A DNA stretch of 64,000 bases, from NCBI GenBank assembly GCA_023374045.1, contig CM041782.1:182052629-182116628 (forward strand), written 5' to 3'. Below, in pieces: positions 23,145-34,190 of this stretch (position 1 is the first letter of the stretch; the number at the start of each line of letters is the position of its first letter). The position numbers were made by a program, and so were the translations under genes. The stretch comes from Limonium bicolor. Its lineage: Eukaryota > Streptophyta > Magnoliopsida > Caryophyllales > Plumbaginaceae. Below the pieces are notes generated by a model that was not told the DNA's origin, did no database searches, and saw only the letters and a list, made by a program, of their open reading frames with translations.

Positions 23145-23800
23145 AAGTGGTAAGAAATATGTCCTAGTCATCGTGGATGACTACTCGCGATGGACATGGG
23201 TACTTTTTTTTAAAACCAAGTCGGAGACATTCTCTGAATTTGAAACCTTGTTTCACATGATTACTAACAAATTGTCTACCTCAGTCAAAACATTACGTTC
23301 TAAGAATGGTACAGAATGTTGCAACATATGGTTTTCTGAGTTCTGCAGGTCAAAAGGAATAGTGCATCAGACATCAGCTGCCCGTACTGCACAATAAAAC
23401 GGAGTAGTGGAACCGAAGAGTCGCACTCTAGTATAAATGGCGAGAATAATGCTCATTGACAGTAGCTTACCCGCCTCATACTGGGCTGAAGCTATCAACA
23501 CAGCTGCGTACATACTGAATAGGGCGTCCATCCATCCCTTTCTTGGTAAAACACCGTATGAGATCCTCAAAGGACGACCTCCTTCAGTAAGTCATCTACG
23601 TCGTTTTGGATTCCACTACTTCATTCATAACAACGGAAAAGATAACCTAGGCAAGTTTGCCTCCAAAAGCGATGAAAGAATCTTCCTTGGATACTCATCC
23701 CAAAGCCGAGCTTATAGAGTGCTCAACAAACACAAATGTCTTGAAGAAAGCCCTCACATACGGTTTGAAGAACTTTCAAACTCTGGTGATTGCGAGAATG
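23098..23800 (+). pseudogene. Copia integrase core and C-terminal region, broken
   Basis: Reading through stops, the order is LLHMDLCGPM, VDDYSRWTWV, LRSKNGTECCN, NGVVEPKSRTL, PASYWAEAINTAAYILNR, then TPYEILKGRPPSVSHLRRFG and FLGYSSQSRAYRVLN. This is the rve core followed by the Copia GKxxYE-like tail. The second catalytic Asp is Lys (SDN to SKN) and stops fall at 23143 and 23394 and near 23434. The protein could not have been active in this copy. Confidence 0.85.
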
Positions 23801-23839
23801 ACCCACAAGTACCTCATGAAGATTCCCAAGGCACAACAT

Positions 23840-24277
23840 TCATCGAAATACTCGTGGCATATACCGCACATCGAGGTATGAAGTTATACCAAATGGATGT
23901 CAAGACTACATTTTTGCACGGTTATATCGGCAGGGATGTTTATGTTGCTCAACCTCCGGGATTTAAAGATGCAATTCACCCCGAGTACGTATACTAGACA
24001 AAGCACTATATGGACTGAAACAGGCTCCATTAGCATGGTATGAATGTCTCTCATCTTATTTGTTGTCTCATGGATTTATCCGAGGTAAGGTTGACAAAAC
24101 TCTTTTTACTCTCACCAAAGGTGAAGACATACTCATTGTTCAGATCTACATGGATGATATAATTTATGGATCCACCATTCCAGAACTATGTACTTTCTTT
24201 TCTGATCTGATGAGTAAAGAGTTTGAAATGAGTGCCCTAGGAGAATTGAAATTCTTCTTAGGACTTCAAATCAATTA
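23840..24277 (+). pseudogene. Copia reverse transcriptase, N-terminally deleted
   Basis: The motifs MKLYQMDVKTTFLHGYI and VYVAQPPGF lead to a stop at 23995. After a frameshift come LLSHGFIRGKVDKTLFT, the catalytic loop IYMDDIIYGST at about 24148-24180, and ELKFFLGLQIN before a stop at 24276. The usual RT N-terminal part between the integrase tail and this region is missing: SQGTTF runs straight into IEILVAYTA. That indicates an internal deletion. The YMDD Asp pair is retained, but the enzyme is truncated and frameshifted. Confidence 0.85.
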
Positions 24278-25090
24278 GCAAGAAAACAGCACTCAAATTC
24301 ATCAACAAAAGTACATCCAAGATCTACTCATCAAATACAAGATGCAGGACTCGAACGCGACTCCTACTCCGATGTCCGCAACTGAAAAACCACATCTTGA
24401 TGAAAAAGGGAAAGTTGTTGATGCAACACTATATCAAGGTATGATAGGCTCTTTGTTATACATAACATCAAGTCGACCTGACATTCTCTATGTTGTATGT
24501 CTTTGTGCAAGATTTCAGGCAAATCCAAAAGAATCCCACTTGCAAAGTGTCAAGCAAATCTTTCGATATTTAAAAGCTATCAGGACATGTACCTCTGGTA
24601 CCCGAGTACTCCTGATTTTACACTAATGGGTTATAGTGACCCTAACTTTGCAAGTTCTTTGTTAGACAGAAAGAGTACGTCTGGTACCACACAATTTCTA
24701 GGGCTATGTCTTGTAGCCTAGAACTCCAAGAAGTAGAACACAATAGCTCTGTCATCTACTGAAGCGGAATATGTCTCTGTAGCTGCTTATTGTGCACAGA
24801 TACTATGGATTCAACAACAACTACAATACTATCTAATACTTCCCTCTTGCACTACAATCTTGTGTGATAACAACAGTGCTATTGATTTATCTAAAAACTC
24901 AGTTCATCATTCCAGGACAAAGCATATTGAGATTCGTCACCACTTCCTAAGAGATTGCGTTGAAAAAGGGTTAGTACAACTAGAGTACATCCCCACTACT
25001 GATCAATTTGCAAACATATTCATTAAACCATTACAACGAGGCCCATTTGAAACTCTACATTCACAACTTGGGATGACTCGCATGACCTAA
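24278..25090 (+). pseudogene. Copia RT connection and RNase H, broken
   Basis: After the stop at 24276 the frame resumes with QKYIQDLLIKYKMQDSN and LYQGMIGSLLYITSSRPDI. A frameshift precedes MGYSDPNFASSLLDRKSTS, the first RNase H Asp region. Next come ALSSTEAEYVSVAA (the Glu motif), LCDNNSAIDLSKN (Asp), and HSRTKHIEIRHHFLRD with a typical C-terminal end LGMTRMT. Several stops fall at 24623-24740. Motif order and wording fit the SIRE/Maximus lineage of Ty1/copia elements. Confidence 0.85.
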
Positions 25091-25402
25091 CAAAGGTAGT
25101 ATCTCCTTCTCTTGTTTTTCCTTCCTTTTGGGTAAAATGCATGAGTATGTCTAGTGACAAAGTATTACTATCAAACAAGAACACCAGCACATGATACTTT
25201 TCTCTTTCCTCACGAAAAATAACCCGCAAGATTTTAGCCCCTCAATCCGTTACCACTCCTCTCGCCCAATCAAAACTTTTCTCCTGACACTACCCATATT
25301 CACATGCTACAGTTTTTCCCTTCTTCTACCTCATAAATCTTACCCAACCCTAAGCCTACACACGACTTTCCCAATTCTGCTCACCGCTGCCCTTCCCTCA
25401 CC

Positions 25403-27326
25403 ATGGCTTCCAACCCTGACTCAAACATCCCCACCAACCTTTCCGACGTTAATATACCCCAAAAGTCACCCACAAATCCATAGCTACTACAAGCCTTGAC
25501 AACCAACTTTTAACACTCCAGGCCAAACAAACACCTACCTCCACCTCCGCCTCAACCGCGATAGCACCAGAAATGTCTATCGACAACCAACCCCTCACCA
25601 CACTTCTGCCCAACACCACCACTAAACTGACTTTTTCGGTAAACCCCACCCCACCCCTTCACCACAAAAATCTGAAACCACTCTCTCTCTAACCAAGAAA
25701 TCAACTACTCCAACAACTCTGGTGATACCCACACCCGACACCATCACAAAATCACCCACCATGAGCAAATTCAGTTTGGCTCTCTAGAACCACCCACTGA
25801 AACACAATCTGATAATCCACAACCCAACTCCCCCACCAAAGATACTAAAAAACCCTTCGAAAACCCAATTCTGAAACAGCCCCAACCTCTTCTTTAGAAC
25901 AGTCCCCACCACACAAACAAAGACTTGTTAAACCCCCACCCTCAAACCCTCTCCCCCACAAATTCTCTCAACCTCTGCTGCCCCTCCTACTACCCAAAAT
26001 CTTTGCTCTCGCAGCAAAATTGAAATGACATCTTCGATGTCACTCCTGCTGTTTCGGTCCCTCCACCTCCACCGGCATTCGCAGCACCTCCACCGGCAGT
26101 CACAGTACCTCTAGTAGAGAGAACAAAAAGTGCAACAAACTCCTCTACTCCAGCAGACTCAAACACTAGAACTACTTTGACTAGAAAGATACTCCATCCT
26201 CGGGCCGACTCTGTCCCTCCTACACCAACTCCCCGACTCGGTCTGATTGACATTCAAACGGCCGTATACTCTCTCCCAACTGACGACTCTATTGAGTCTA
26301 GAAATTTAGTAAAAGGTAAGCTTCTGGACCTTGAATGGCTACACTTAATGGGATTCACAGTGTTCAAGGAGATACTCCGCTTTCAGAACTAGATCCACCT
26401 GTTCCTCGGCATCCAAACCTTCCATGAAGATGAAGCTTACTAGTTCTACCAAAACGGCATCATCCAAAAAGGAAAAATCATGACCGAGGTACACGAAACT
26501 TCTATAATGCTTAACTCTAAAACCATTGTAACCCATTTAGCCATACCAACATCTGGTCTAGAATTCTATGATAGACCGGGATTTCCCGATCTAGGATTTG
26601 TAACAGCACAAGAAGTTTATGACTACTTCCTCCCAAATAGCCCTGTTGGTCATTCTTTAAACCGACCCTTTTTTGAACATACACCATATGCTTTATACCT
26701 TGGTGATCAAAAATCTTGTGCCTAGAAAGGAAGGAAACTAGTTTGTTCGGCCTCTTGACCTTGCTATCATGTACTGCCTCATCCACCAGCAAGAATCAAC
26801 CTACCCCAACTCATCCTCAACCACATTGCCTCGACTATCTCTTCACCCTGACACTCTCTGGGGTACATCTTTTGGATCCCAAAGCTCCTTACCCACTACA
26901 GCATTACCCTTGACCCCTTCTAAGCCACTCACATCACCGAAACCGACATACTTGGTCAGATACTATACAATTAACCCAATGTTTTCAGATCAAGTCTGTC
27001 TCCAACCAAATCCTCCATCCAAAAAACTTCCTGCTCTAAAACCAACTCTCGTCACTGATTCTGCAACTCTCACTAAAAGAGTTACTATGATTGAGGAAAC
27101 CTTGTCCACCCTGGTCATGAAGATAGATATGCTGATCGACATGTTGAACAACAACCATAAGAAGACGATGAATATCTTCGAAGGCGGGGTCAAGCACTTG
27201 GTCGAGGAGTTCAGAGATAATTTCACTGAAGCACTTGCGGCAGCAAACAAAATGGAGGATGCTGAGGCTATAGGGGAAGATGGTACGATGCCTGATGCTG
27301 CAAGCGAGGATCAAGGAGATGTCTAA
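25403..27326 (+). pseudogene. Env-like third ORF of the SIRE/Maximus element, degenerate
   Basis: About 310 bp after the RNase H stop an ATG opens MASNPDSNIPTNLSD, broken by a stop after 27 codons. A long Pro/Ser/Thr-rich tract follows (25500-26200) in shifting frames. Then come conserved-looking segments: RKILHPRADSVPPTP, LEWLHLMGFTVFKEILRFQ, LEFYDRPGFPDLGFVTAQEV, and (frameshifted) RPLDLAIMYCLIHQQ with an overlapping-frame INLPQLILNHIAS. The last resembles the plant transposon protein domain found in env-like ORFs of SIRE. The C-terminal open frame (26769-27326) has a heptad-like stretch at LVMKIDMLIDMLNN, suggesting a coiled coil, and an acidic tail. No signal peptide is visible. The role of such ORFs is unproven. 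Confidence 0.65.
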
Positions 27327-27806
27327 ATGTTGCCCCACTCCCTCCTAACCCATAGTACCTTCGGTTGTTTGACAATTGACTCTCTTTAAAACTGTTTTTA
27401 TGCTCTGGTGGTTCTATAAGACATTTAATACTCTATTTTTTGGATAATGCTTGTGTGTTTCCCCTTGATGTTGGCAAACGGGGAAAGCGGTGTATCTCGT
27501 GGCTAGTTTATGCGGGCGACTATGTTTGGACAATGAGTGCCTTTGAAAGCCTCACTCTGTCTTGCATTGGTTCAGTATTTATGCTAAGTAGATCATTAGT
27601 AGTTTCATGCTTTAGTTTTATCAGCTCTTATTTAATTGCATTATCTTAAGGGGAGAATGTTTTTTTAAGAGTGAACAAACAGTGAGTTGTTCTCCCGAGA
27701 TAGTTGCTATGCCTTGTTCTGTGATATTTTCAGGTGCACTCCCTGAATACACTGAGTTCACGCTGGATACACTAAGTTTGCCATCATCAGCAAAAAGGGA
27801 GAATTT
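27327..27806 (+). other. SIRE-type 3' non-coding region and polypurine tract
   Basis: This T-rich spacer after the env-like ORF ends in AAAAAGGGAGAATTTT (27791-27806) directly before the LTR start TGTTGAAGAC. An earlier purine run, AAGGGGAGAATG, lies at about 27649-27660 and could be a second tract. The small ORFs here have no recognisable motif. Confidence 0.65.
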
Positions 27807-28217
27807 TGTTGAAGACTTGGTTTTGCAAATCATTGCCTCCTCAGTGAATGTCACACTACAGAGCTACTAGCCCTCAAGATCTTCCAATTCAAGTAGTGTT
27901 GCACACTACCTGGTGCGCATGAACGTTCTGAACCAGTCGACTCTGAGATTCAAGGAAACGTGGAGAATCTCACTTATGGAGATCGTGGACACACAAGACC
28001 ACTCCGATACTTGCGCATTCAGTTCAAGCATCACACCACGATCAAGCTTTCGATAATTCAGCCTTGTTCTAATCTGTATTTAAGCACACAATTGTAAAGA
28101 GTCCAGCACGCATCCGAGATTAAGCTTTATAGAGAGAAAAGATTGTTTGAGAGGCACAATATTTTGGAGAGATCTTAGTTTGACTTTGTCACTTTAGCTT
28201 AGGTATTTATTACCTAG
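27807..28217 (+). mobile_element. 3' LTR of the SIRE/Maximus element, left part (resumes 32587)
   Basis: It starts TGTTGAAGACTTGG after the polypurine tract and is cut at 28217 by a 4.4-kb solo LTR with TSD CCTAG. The LTR resumes at 32587 and ends near 32821 (...AGACTAACA) or 32857; the exact end cannot be fixed without the missing 5' LTR. Confidence 0.7.
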
Positions 28218-28910
28218 TTTAATACCCCAGACCTAAAAATGGTGATTAAATTATCCTAATGTGATTATTAAAGGCCTAATGGTGCCTAGAGAGTGTTGGT
28301 AAAGAAAATAAAACCAAAATAAAAGAGAAAATGCTAGAAAAGTGAAAAACGCTAAAACGTGCATTAAATGAGTATAGGAGGTATAAGACCTCGGTTGGGG
28401 TCCGAGATGGATTCCTAAGGCTTAGTTAGGCCTAATTAGTATACGGGAATGATTCCCGAAGAAAACGGATCCAAATAATGGATTAAAATGCTAACAGAGT
28501 TTTAAAGCATGTTTTTCGAGAAAACCCGAAAACGTGACTTTAAGAGGTCAAATAGACCCGTAAAATTATGGTTAATTATATAACTATAATTAAGTATTAA
28601 TGGGAGCTTAATAGCCATAAAAATAAAGAAACGAGAAAATCCAAAAACGGGCCCGGTTAGTGAATAGTGCCAAACCGGGTATAATAATGAGCGTTTTCTG
28701 TAAAAGACGAAAAACGCTCCAGCCTATTAATATAGAGGGGGACGGTTTAATTAGTGAGTCATCCCCCTCACTCACACACAAATAAAGAAAGAAAGAAAGA
28801 AAAAGAAAAGAGAGGGAAAAGTAAAAAGTGAAAAGGTAAAAAGCATTTCCCTCCCTCTCTCTCCTTCATTTCCTTTCTTCTTCCTTCTTCCCTCCTCCAC
28901 CAATTTTCTC

Positions 28911-28932
28911 CTCTCTCTCTCTCTCTCTCTCT
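28911..28932. repeat. (CT)n microsatellite
   Basis: Eleven CT dinucleotides lie in a pyrimidine-rich part of the LTR, the kind of CT-rich tract often seen in plant 5' leaders. Confidence 0.9.
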
Positions 28933-30370
28933 GTGTTGGGCAACAATGGAGCTCCCTCCATGGCTCATTCACCTTTCTCTTCATGCCCAAGCTTTGTTAA
29001 AGCTCCAAACTCAAAAATAATTACATATTTTTGATCCTCTCATCACCCTCTATCATTCTCTCTTTTCAAAATTCGAAAGGATGAGTATCATTTTCGTGGG
29101 TGTTGGCCATTTGAACAGAAAAGCACACCATTTTGAAGCTTCCTCTTTCATCCAAGGTAAAAATATCAAAAAAAATTTTTTCTCTTCACCCTCTTTTGTT
29201 GGCCAATTTTGGCATGTTTTTAATGCCTTGATTTTCCTTGTTTGAGCTATTCTCCAAGTCTGCAATGGTGGTTTGGGAGTTCCCCTTTGATTCTTGATCA
29301 AACCCCATCCTAGGGTTTCAAGGTAATCACCAATCTTAGAGCTTTAAGCATTTGTAGTTAATGAGGTTAAGTGTTTTTACTTAAACTCATTTCTTTCTTT
29401 GAATATTGATTTGGAAATGGGCAATTCTATGGCCTTTGGCCGGTATCCAAGCAAGAGAAAAGAGAAGAGAAAGAAGAGAAGTGAAAAGATGAAAGGCTTG
29501 TGAACAAGAGGTAAATAATATACCTTGCAGCCTAATTTAATGCATTTAGAATTAGGAAGGGAAAATAAATAAATGAATGAACCCAAACATGTGTTGGGAT
29601 GTGATTTGTTGAGGTGAGGAAGAGCTGTGGTAATGCTTAATGCATTTGTGAATTAATGCTTGATTTAAGAGCCTAAGAGCTATGCACTTTATGACTTATG
29701 TAGTGTGTTGCATTTGGAGAATTTGATGAGTTTTATGGTTTATGTGTGCTGGTATAACAGCCCTTGTGGGTTTGCTAGTTTTAGGATGAGTTAAATGAGA
29801 AGAAATGAGTTTTAGGCAATTAGAAAAGTATCCGAACTACGGCGAAATTCCGGTAGAAATCTAAGAGATTTTGTGATGTTTTGAGTGAAGTATAACCTAG
29901 GGTTAGCTAGGTATGTATGGATATAGAATTGAGTTAGTGAACCACTTTGGGAATGCTTGTTTAAGGATGGAAGATTTGATGCAAAATGTAGCAAGAAGTT
30001 GTTTAAGTGCCTTGGGAGTTTTGGAAAAAGGATGAGGAGGTTAAGGCTTTGAGAGTGAGGCAAGAACCTTGGCATGAGGAGTGCATTGTCTTGGAATATT
30101 GGAATGGTCAAATAGAGTGAGAACAATAATGCAAGTGCCAAGGGGTAAAAAATCTGTAGCACAAGTGTGCAAAATGTAACAGAGAGAATGAAAATTTGTG
30201 AATTGAGCAAGAATTTGAGTAAGGATTAAACCTAAGTTTGAAGAGGTTTAGAGCATGTTTTAAGGTGTTTATACATGTAGGAAACATGTGGAATGATTAG
30301 GAAATAATTAGAGGTGAATTAGGAGTTGAAAAAATGATCAAAAACTGTAAATTTTGGCAGTTCCAGGGGT

Positions 30371-30547
30371 GGTCCGGTTTGCAAATCGGTACACAAACCC
30401 GGACCACATCAAAAACGTACCCGAGAGTGTTGCCAGGGATTGGTCCGGGTTTATATCCCAGGACACAAACCCGGACCACATGTAAAAGTGGGCAGAAAGT
30501 TAAAACCGTGTCTGGTCCGGGTTGTAACCCCGGACAAAACCCGGACC
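30371..30547 (+). repeat. Three-unit palindrome array (GGTCCGGG/CCCGGACC type)
   Basis: Units lie at 30371-30405, 30442-30477 and 30514-30547, with start spacing 71 and 72 bp. Each starts GGTCCGG and ends AACCCGGACC, with a central CGGTACA, AGGACA or CGGACA. It is the counterpart of 1899-2079, inverted. Confidence 0.88.
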
Positions 30548-31749
30548 AGTGTAAAAAGTCACCAGAATGTGTTTTTTAAGTGCCCTAATGATGGGGAAGT
30601 GAATGGTAATGGTTTTAGATGATGTTTAGGCCTTGTTGGGGACTTGTAAAGGTCCTAAGAAGTGTAAACAAGTGCTAGAAGTGAGTGTGAAGTAAGAGCT
30701 CAAATTAACACAAGAGTAAAACCGAGATAACGGGATAACGGGGTAAGTACGGGAGTAGCATTTAATTATGTACCGTATGAGCTTAGTATTGATAATATGT
30801 TTGGAACATTGCCAGAGGATCGTGTGTGAACCAAGCATGGAAAGATGACACGGTAAAAGTAAAACCCCGGTGAAAGGTATGATTTTCTCATTCCCCGCGT
30901 ACTAACCGAGTTACGTTGATTTGTGTGTTTGTGTGCCGGCTTAATCAAGATTAAAGGATGAAAATAATCCCTTGTTTGATTATGTATGCCTTGTTGTATG
31001 TTGTATGAGCTAACATACTTGTATGCCGGTGTGGTCTAACATAGTGCATAGACCGACTCATAGTGAGTATTGATTGACTAGAAAACTCGTAGGTCGGGTA
31101 GTCTCATAAACAATGGAAATATGCAAACACACTCAAGCTATCGATTAAAGTATAACGATAACGCAAACATATGAACTGCCTAGAATGTGAGGAGATATAC
31201 GGGTTGAGTAAATACCCGATAACGGTTAGTAAACCATATTGAACCAATCCACGAAATAAGTAAGAGTGGATAGATAAATGAACCTCCATCTAGAGGATAG
31301 TAGATAGTTCAAGATGTGAACTTGTAAGAAAGGTAAAAGAGACCTAAGGGATTATTTAACTCCCTTGAGACATGGCCGACCTCCTATATGAGGATTTTAC
31401 CCGGTATGAGAAAATAACCGTAAGTATGAGTATAAGAAATGTAAGGGTAACCCTTAAACCAAGATTACCCGAACTTAAGTAATGTTCCCAAAATCATTAG
31501 GAACATCGAGAGTGGTGCTCCTAGAATAATATACATAATTATATTAAACTCCGAGAGAGGAGGGTATAGGAAAGTGAGAAGTCCAAGAGTAGTCGGACCT
31601 ATACGAAAGTAGTAGGAACTAAGAGTGAGTTCCGGGAGCTAGTAAAACCAAGCTCGAAAGCTATGAGTTTTGGCTTAAGTATGTATGAAGAGAAACAAGC
31701 GAGAAGAGCGTAGGAGACCCGTAGTGTCTCGAGAACTATGTGAGCTTGA

Positions 31750-31915
31750 GTATGAGAGACCGAGAGAATGGGTGAGTATAAGTATGAGTAACCCGAGAGA
31801 ATGGGGTGAGTATAAGTATGAGTACCCGAGAGAATAGGTGAGTATAAGTATGAGTAACCCGAGAGAATGGGTGAGAATAAGATTAAGTAACCCGAGTGTA
31901 GGGGTGAGTTATTGA
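31750..31915 (+). repeat. About 32-bp minisatellite in the LTR
   Basis: Four to five copies of CCGAGAGAATGGGTGAG plus TATAAGTATGAGTAA are present, with small indels. It is the counterpart of 477-672. Confidence 0.8.
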
Positions 31916-32096
31916 GCAGGAACCAAGGCATAGTGAGGTATAACCCTCAAGGCTAAGAGTAAATTAACACAACTAACAACCTTGTTATGTTAGTTGAGGA
32001 TTGAATTCCATGGTTGAATGTGAATCCTTGTGTAGTGGCATATGTAATGTATTGCTATGTTGCATGTTGATTGAATTAAAATGAATCTCATGCTCT

Positions 32097-32200
32097 CGAC
32101 AAAAGTAGTTGGCGTACCCCGGTTAGCGCTCGGGGTATGCGAATTTCATATGCAGCGTAAAGCTGAGCCCCTAGGGGCATCGTTTTTACTTTTCAGGTAC
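32097..32200 (+). other. Conserved LTR three-stem block
   Basis: CGACAAAAGTAGTTGGCG is followed by a stem TACCCCGGTTAGCGCTCGGG, the AGCGTAAAGCT pair, the palindrome GCCCCTAGGGGC, a T-run and TTTTCAG/GTAC (AG at 32195-32196). GAGAGTAGGACGGGG follows at about 32219. Confidence 0.7.
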
Positions 32201-32456
32201 ACCGAAGACGATACCGTTTGAGAGTAGGACGGGGTCGGTGGTTAGCATGGGTAGTAGTAGATTTAATTACTTATGTATTGAAAGAGGTTTAAGACTGAAT
32301 ATGTTATCGGCATCCATATATTGTAGACTCGGTATAGAAAAGAATGGAAACATGATTTGTATATGTGACTCGGTTAGAGATGAATGAGTAATGTATTTGT
32401 ATTGTGCACTCGATTATTCCGGTCCATCAGACCGATGCTGTAGTTGAGTAGGCCTG

Positions 32457-32478
32457 GTTAGCCACGTGGGTGGCTAAC
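32457..32478 (+). other. Conserved hairpin near the LTR 3' end
   Basis: GTTAGCCAC pairs perfectly with GTGGCTAAC around GTGG. It lies about 105 bp before the LTR end. Relative to 22301 and 12698 the stem bases differ but pairing is kept. Confidence 0.65.
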
Positions 32479-32586
32479 GGCATTGTATCACCCTTCATTG
32501 TAACAGAGTTCCGCTGCGCGAGTAAGGGCAAACAGTGACAATTTAAGAGGTAATGACGAGTTTAACGGTTGGGGTGTTACACCTAG

Positions 32587-32821
32587 AGAGCACACAAAAC
32601 ACTCCCTTTATTCCTTATTACGCATTGATCTACGCCTAGAGTAGAGCGAGTGTTGAATGAGATAGAATACCTCTATCGAATCCCAAGATAGGAAGCTAGG
32701 TTGTAATTCTCCTTGAATTTCAATATAAGAAGAATCCTATCTTGTTAAGTTTATACAAAAGCTTCCGCGTTATCATCTTTACAAATACTTGTCTCCAAGA
32801 AGGGTTGGTCTAAGACTAACA
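32587..32821 (+). mobile_element. 3' LTR of the SIRE/Maximus element, right part
   Basis: This continues the LTR interrupted at 28217 after the duplicated CCTAG. It contains TTTATACAAAAGCTTCCGCG and ends around AGACTAACA. To its right lies CACTA transposase sequence, so the Copia element appears to have inserted into, or been joined to, that transposon. Confidence 0.55.
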
Positions 32822-32969
32822 CCTCAGACCTACTCGGTCAGCACCCCGATCTTATCAACTTTTTTCTGAACGGAGAAGGAGTCACCATCCTTATGCTTAT
32901 ACGGGGACAACGAACATTTCGAACACTTGTCTAGTTGTTCGTAAGGCAACTAAGGGTCATCCTGATTGT

Positions 32970-33483
32970 ATGACTCCTGCCACGAAAGGTGCAAGGGGCA
33001 TTGCACATCAGAGCCGTCTTACGGTTCGGCAAGTGTTGAGTCCTGGAACAGGGCGGAGACAGGGTGCGACGTGGTCCGCGTTAGCACACCTTACAAACTC
33101 GTACTAGTTGGGGTCTTTGGCTGTTGGACTGTTGGAGGCCCGACAGTGCCGAGGACGAGTGCGGCCGCTAAGGGACACACATGTACTCGGGCTGCAGGAG
33201 AGTGAGAGTGACTCAGTCTGAGCTGCGGCCTGGCATTCGACCGAGGCATTTGGGCCACGGGAATGTGAGTTAGTGAAGGAACTTGTCGTTGGGAGGTTTA
33301 AGTCCACTCTTGACTCTTGCTTGTGGCTAAGTGGATGGTTGTTCCATCTGCACTGAGTAATAGGCTGGTTGGGTCTTTTGACCCAACGCCGGTGATGCCT
33401 AATTGGTCTTATGACCTAATCCGTAAGAGCCCCTTGGGGTCTCGCTTCGCGCAAAAATTTCCGGATTAAGGTTGGGCATTACA
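32970..33483 (+). mobile_element. Short solo LTR (514 bp) in TNP2, TSD ATTGT
   Basis: It splits the TNP2 frame between the KIHARPNNC and LDKCSKC segments. ATTGT occurs at 32965-32969 and 33484-33488. It starts (A)TGACTCC and ends GGGCATTACA, like the larger LTRs. The 3' 120 bp hold three consecutive hairpins, including GCCCCTTGGGG, so it may be a short relative or a deletion derivative of the large-LTR group. Confidence 0.7.
33369..33443 (+). other. Three consecutive hairpins in the 514-bp LTR
   Basis: TTGGGTC-TTTT-GACCCAA lies at 33369-33386. ATTGGTC-TTAT-GACCTAAT lies at 33402-33420. GAGCCCCTTGGGGTCTC lies at 33427-33443. The first is a perfect 7-bp stem with a four-base loop. Confidence 0.75.
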
Positions 33484-34190
33484 ATTGTGGTATCTTGTAC
33501 AACACACACAATTGTTTGGGCGTGCATGAATCTTTTTTAACTCAATTTACATTGGACACATCCATTTACTTACCTCATAGATGCTGGTGGAGAGACCGTT
33601 CCCATCCGGAAGCATATCTTGAAGCCGCTCGAGAAGCGTCGTGAAACTTTTGTCACTCCATCCATATATTCCCTTCAAGTTGAACAAATTCAGTACAACC
33701 GTCAATTTTGTGTACTTAATATACGTAGAGTATAAGGGTGTCTTGGATGAGCCCAACAACCTTTGATACCCATCCGGCCTGCCGACGAATTTGTCCTCAA
33801 CAGTATCAAGCATCTCGTCTATTTTCTCATCATGGTGAGCCAACTCAATGTCATTGACTCCTGGATTACTTGGGAGTTGACTCGATGTTAGTTTCAAAGG
33901 AGTGGTTAGTTCTTGGTTGACACTAATCATGGCTATACTAGGACACGTCATTGCTTTTTACGGTTTCTCCGTGAAAAGTCCATATTCTATAATGTGGCAT
34001 GAAACCACGACACTTCATATGAAATTATATTTCCTTAATGCTTGAAAATTTCCATATGATACCACAATCAACACAAGGACATATAATTTTCACCCCTTTT
34101 GTCATGTCCTTGAGTTACACTACCGCATTGTAAAACTCTTTCAGCATCTTGTCGAAGTGATCCCCTCCATCACTATACATCCTGTCATGC

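Larger units (their letters stand above)
28218..32581 (+). mobile_element. Solo LTR, Tekay/Del-like 4.4-kb class, TSD CCTAG
   Basis: A 4364-bp LTR starts TTTAATACCCC and ends GGGGTGTTACA. CCTAG is at 28213-28217 and 32582-32586. It is the plus-oriented counterpart of 1-5702 and lacks the 2990-4587 insertion. Landmarks are the (CT)n at 28911, the palindrome array at 30371-30547, GGTATGA at 30877, the minisatellite at 31750, the three-stem block at 32097 and the hairpin at 32457. No coding region is supported. Confidence 0.9.
32860..34190 (-). pseudogene. CACTA TNP2 transposase, N-terminal region, broken
   Basis: On the minus strand, in order: a GGDHFDKMLKEFYNAV-like start, CPCVDCG, RGFMPHYRIWTFHGE, then the open frame 33951-33547. 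This frame has KTPLYSTYIKYTKLTVVLNL, FNLKGIYGWSDKSFTTLLE, LQDMLPDGNGLSTSIYEVSK and CPM, followed by KIHARPNNCVCC. A 514-bp LTR insertion follows. The frame then resumes with LDKCSKCSLSPYKHKDGD, the zinc-binding CXXC segment of TNP2. TNP2 binds and cuts CACTA termini. Stops are present and the DDE catalytic part is missing, so it is non-functional. Confidence 0.85.

Noticed and set aside
25191..25499. Separate 102-codon gene after the Copia RNase H
   Set aside because: It is a shifted frame over the start of the env-like ORF region, with no own motif.
33489..33496. PBS (TGGTATC) just after the 514-bp LTR
   Set aside because: Only 7 bases match, and the sequence is part of the reverse-strand TNP2 frame, which continues across the insertion.
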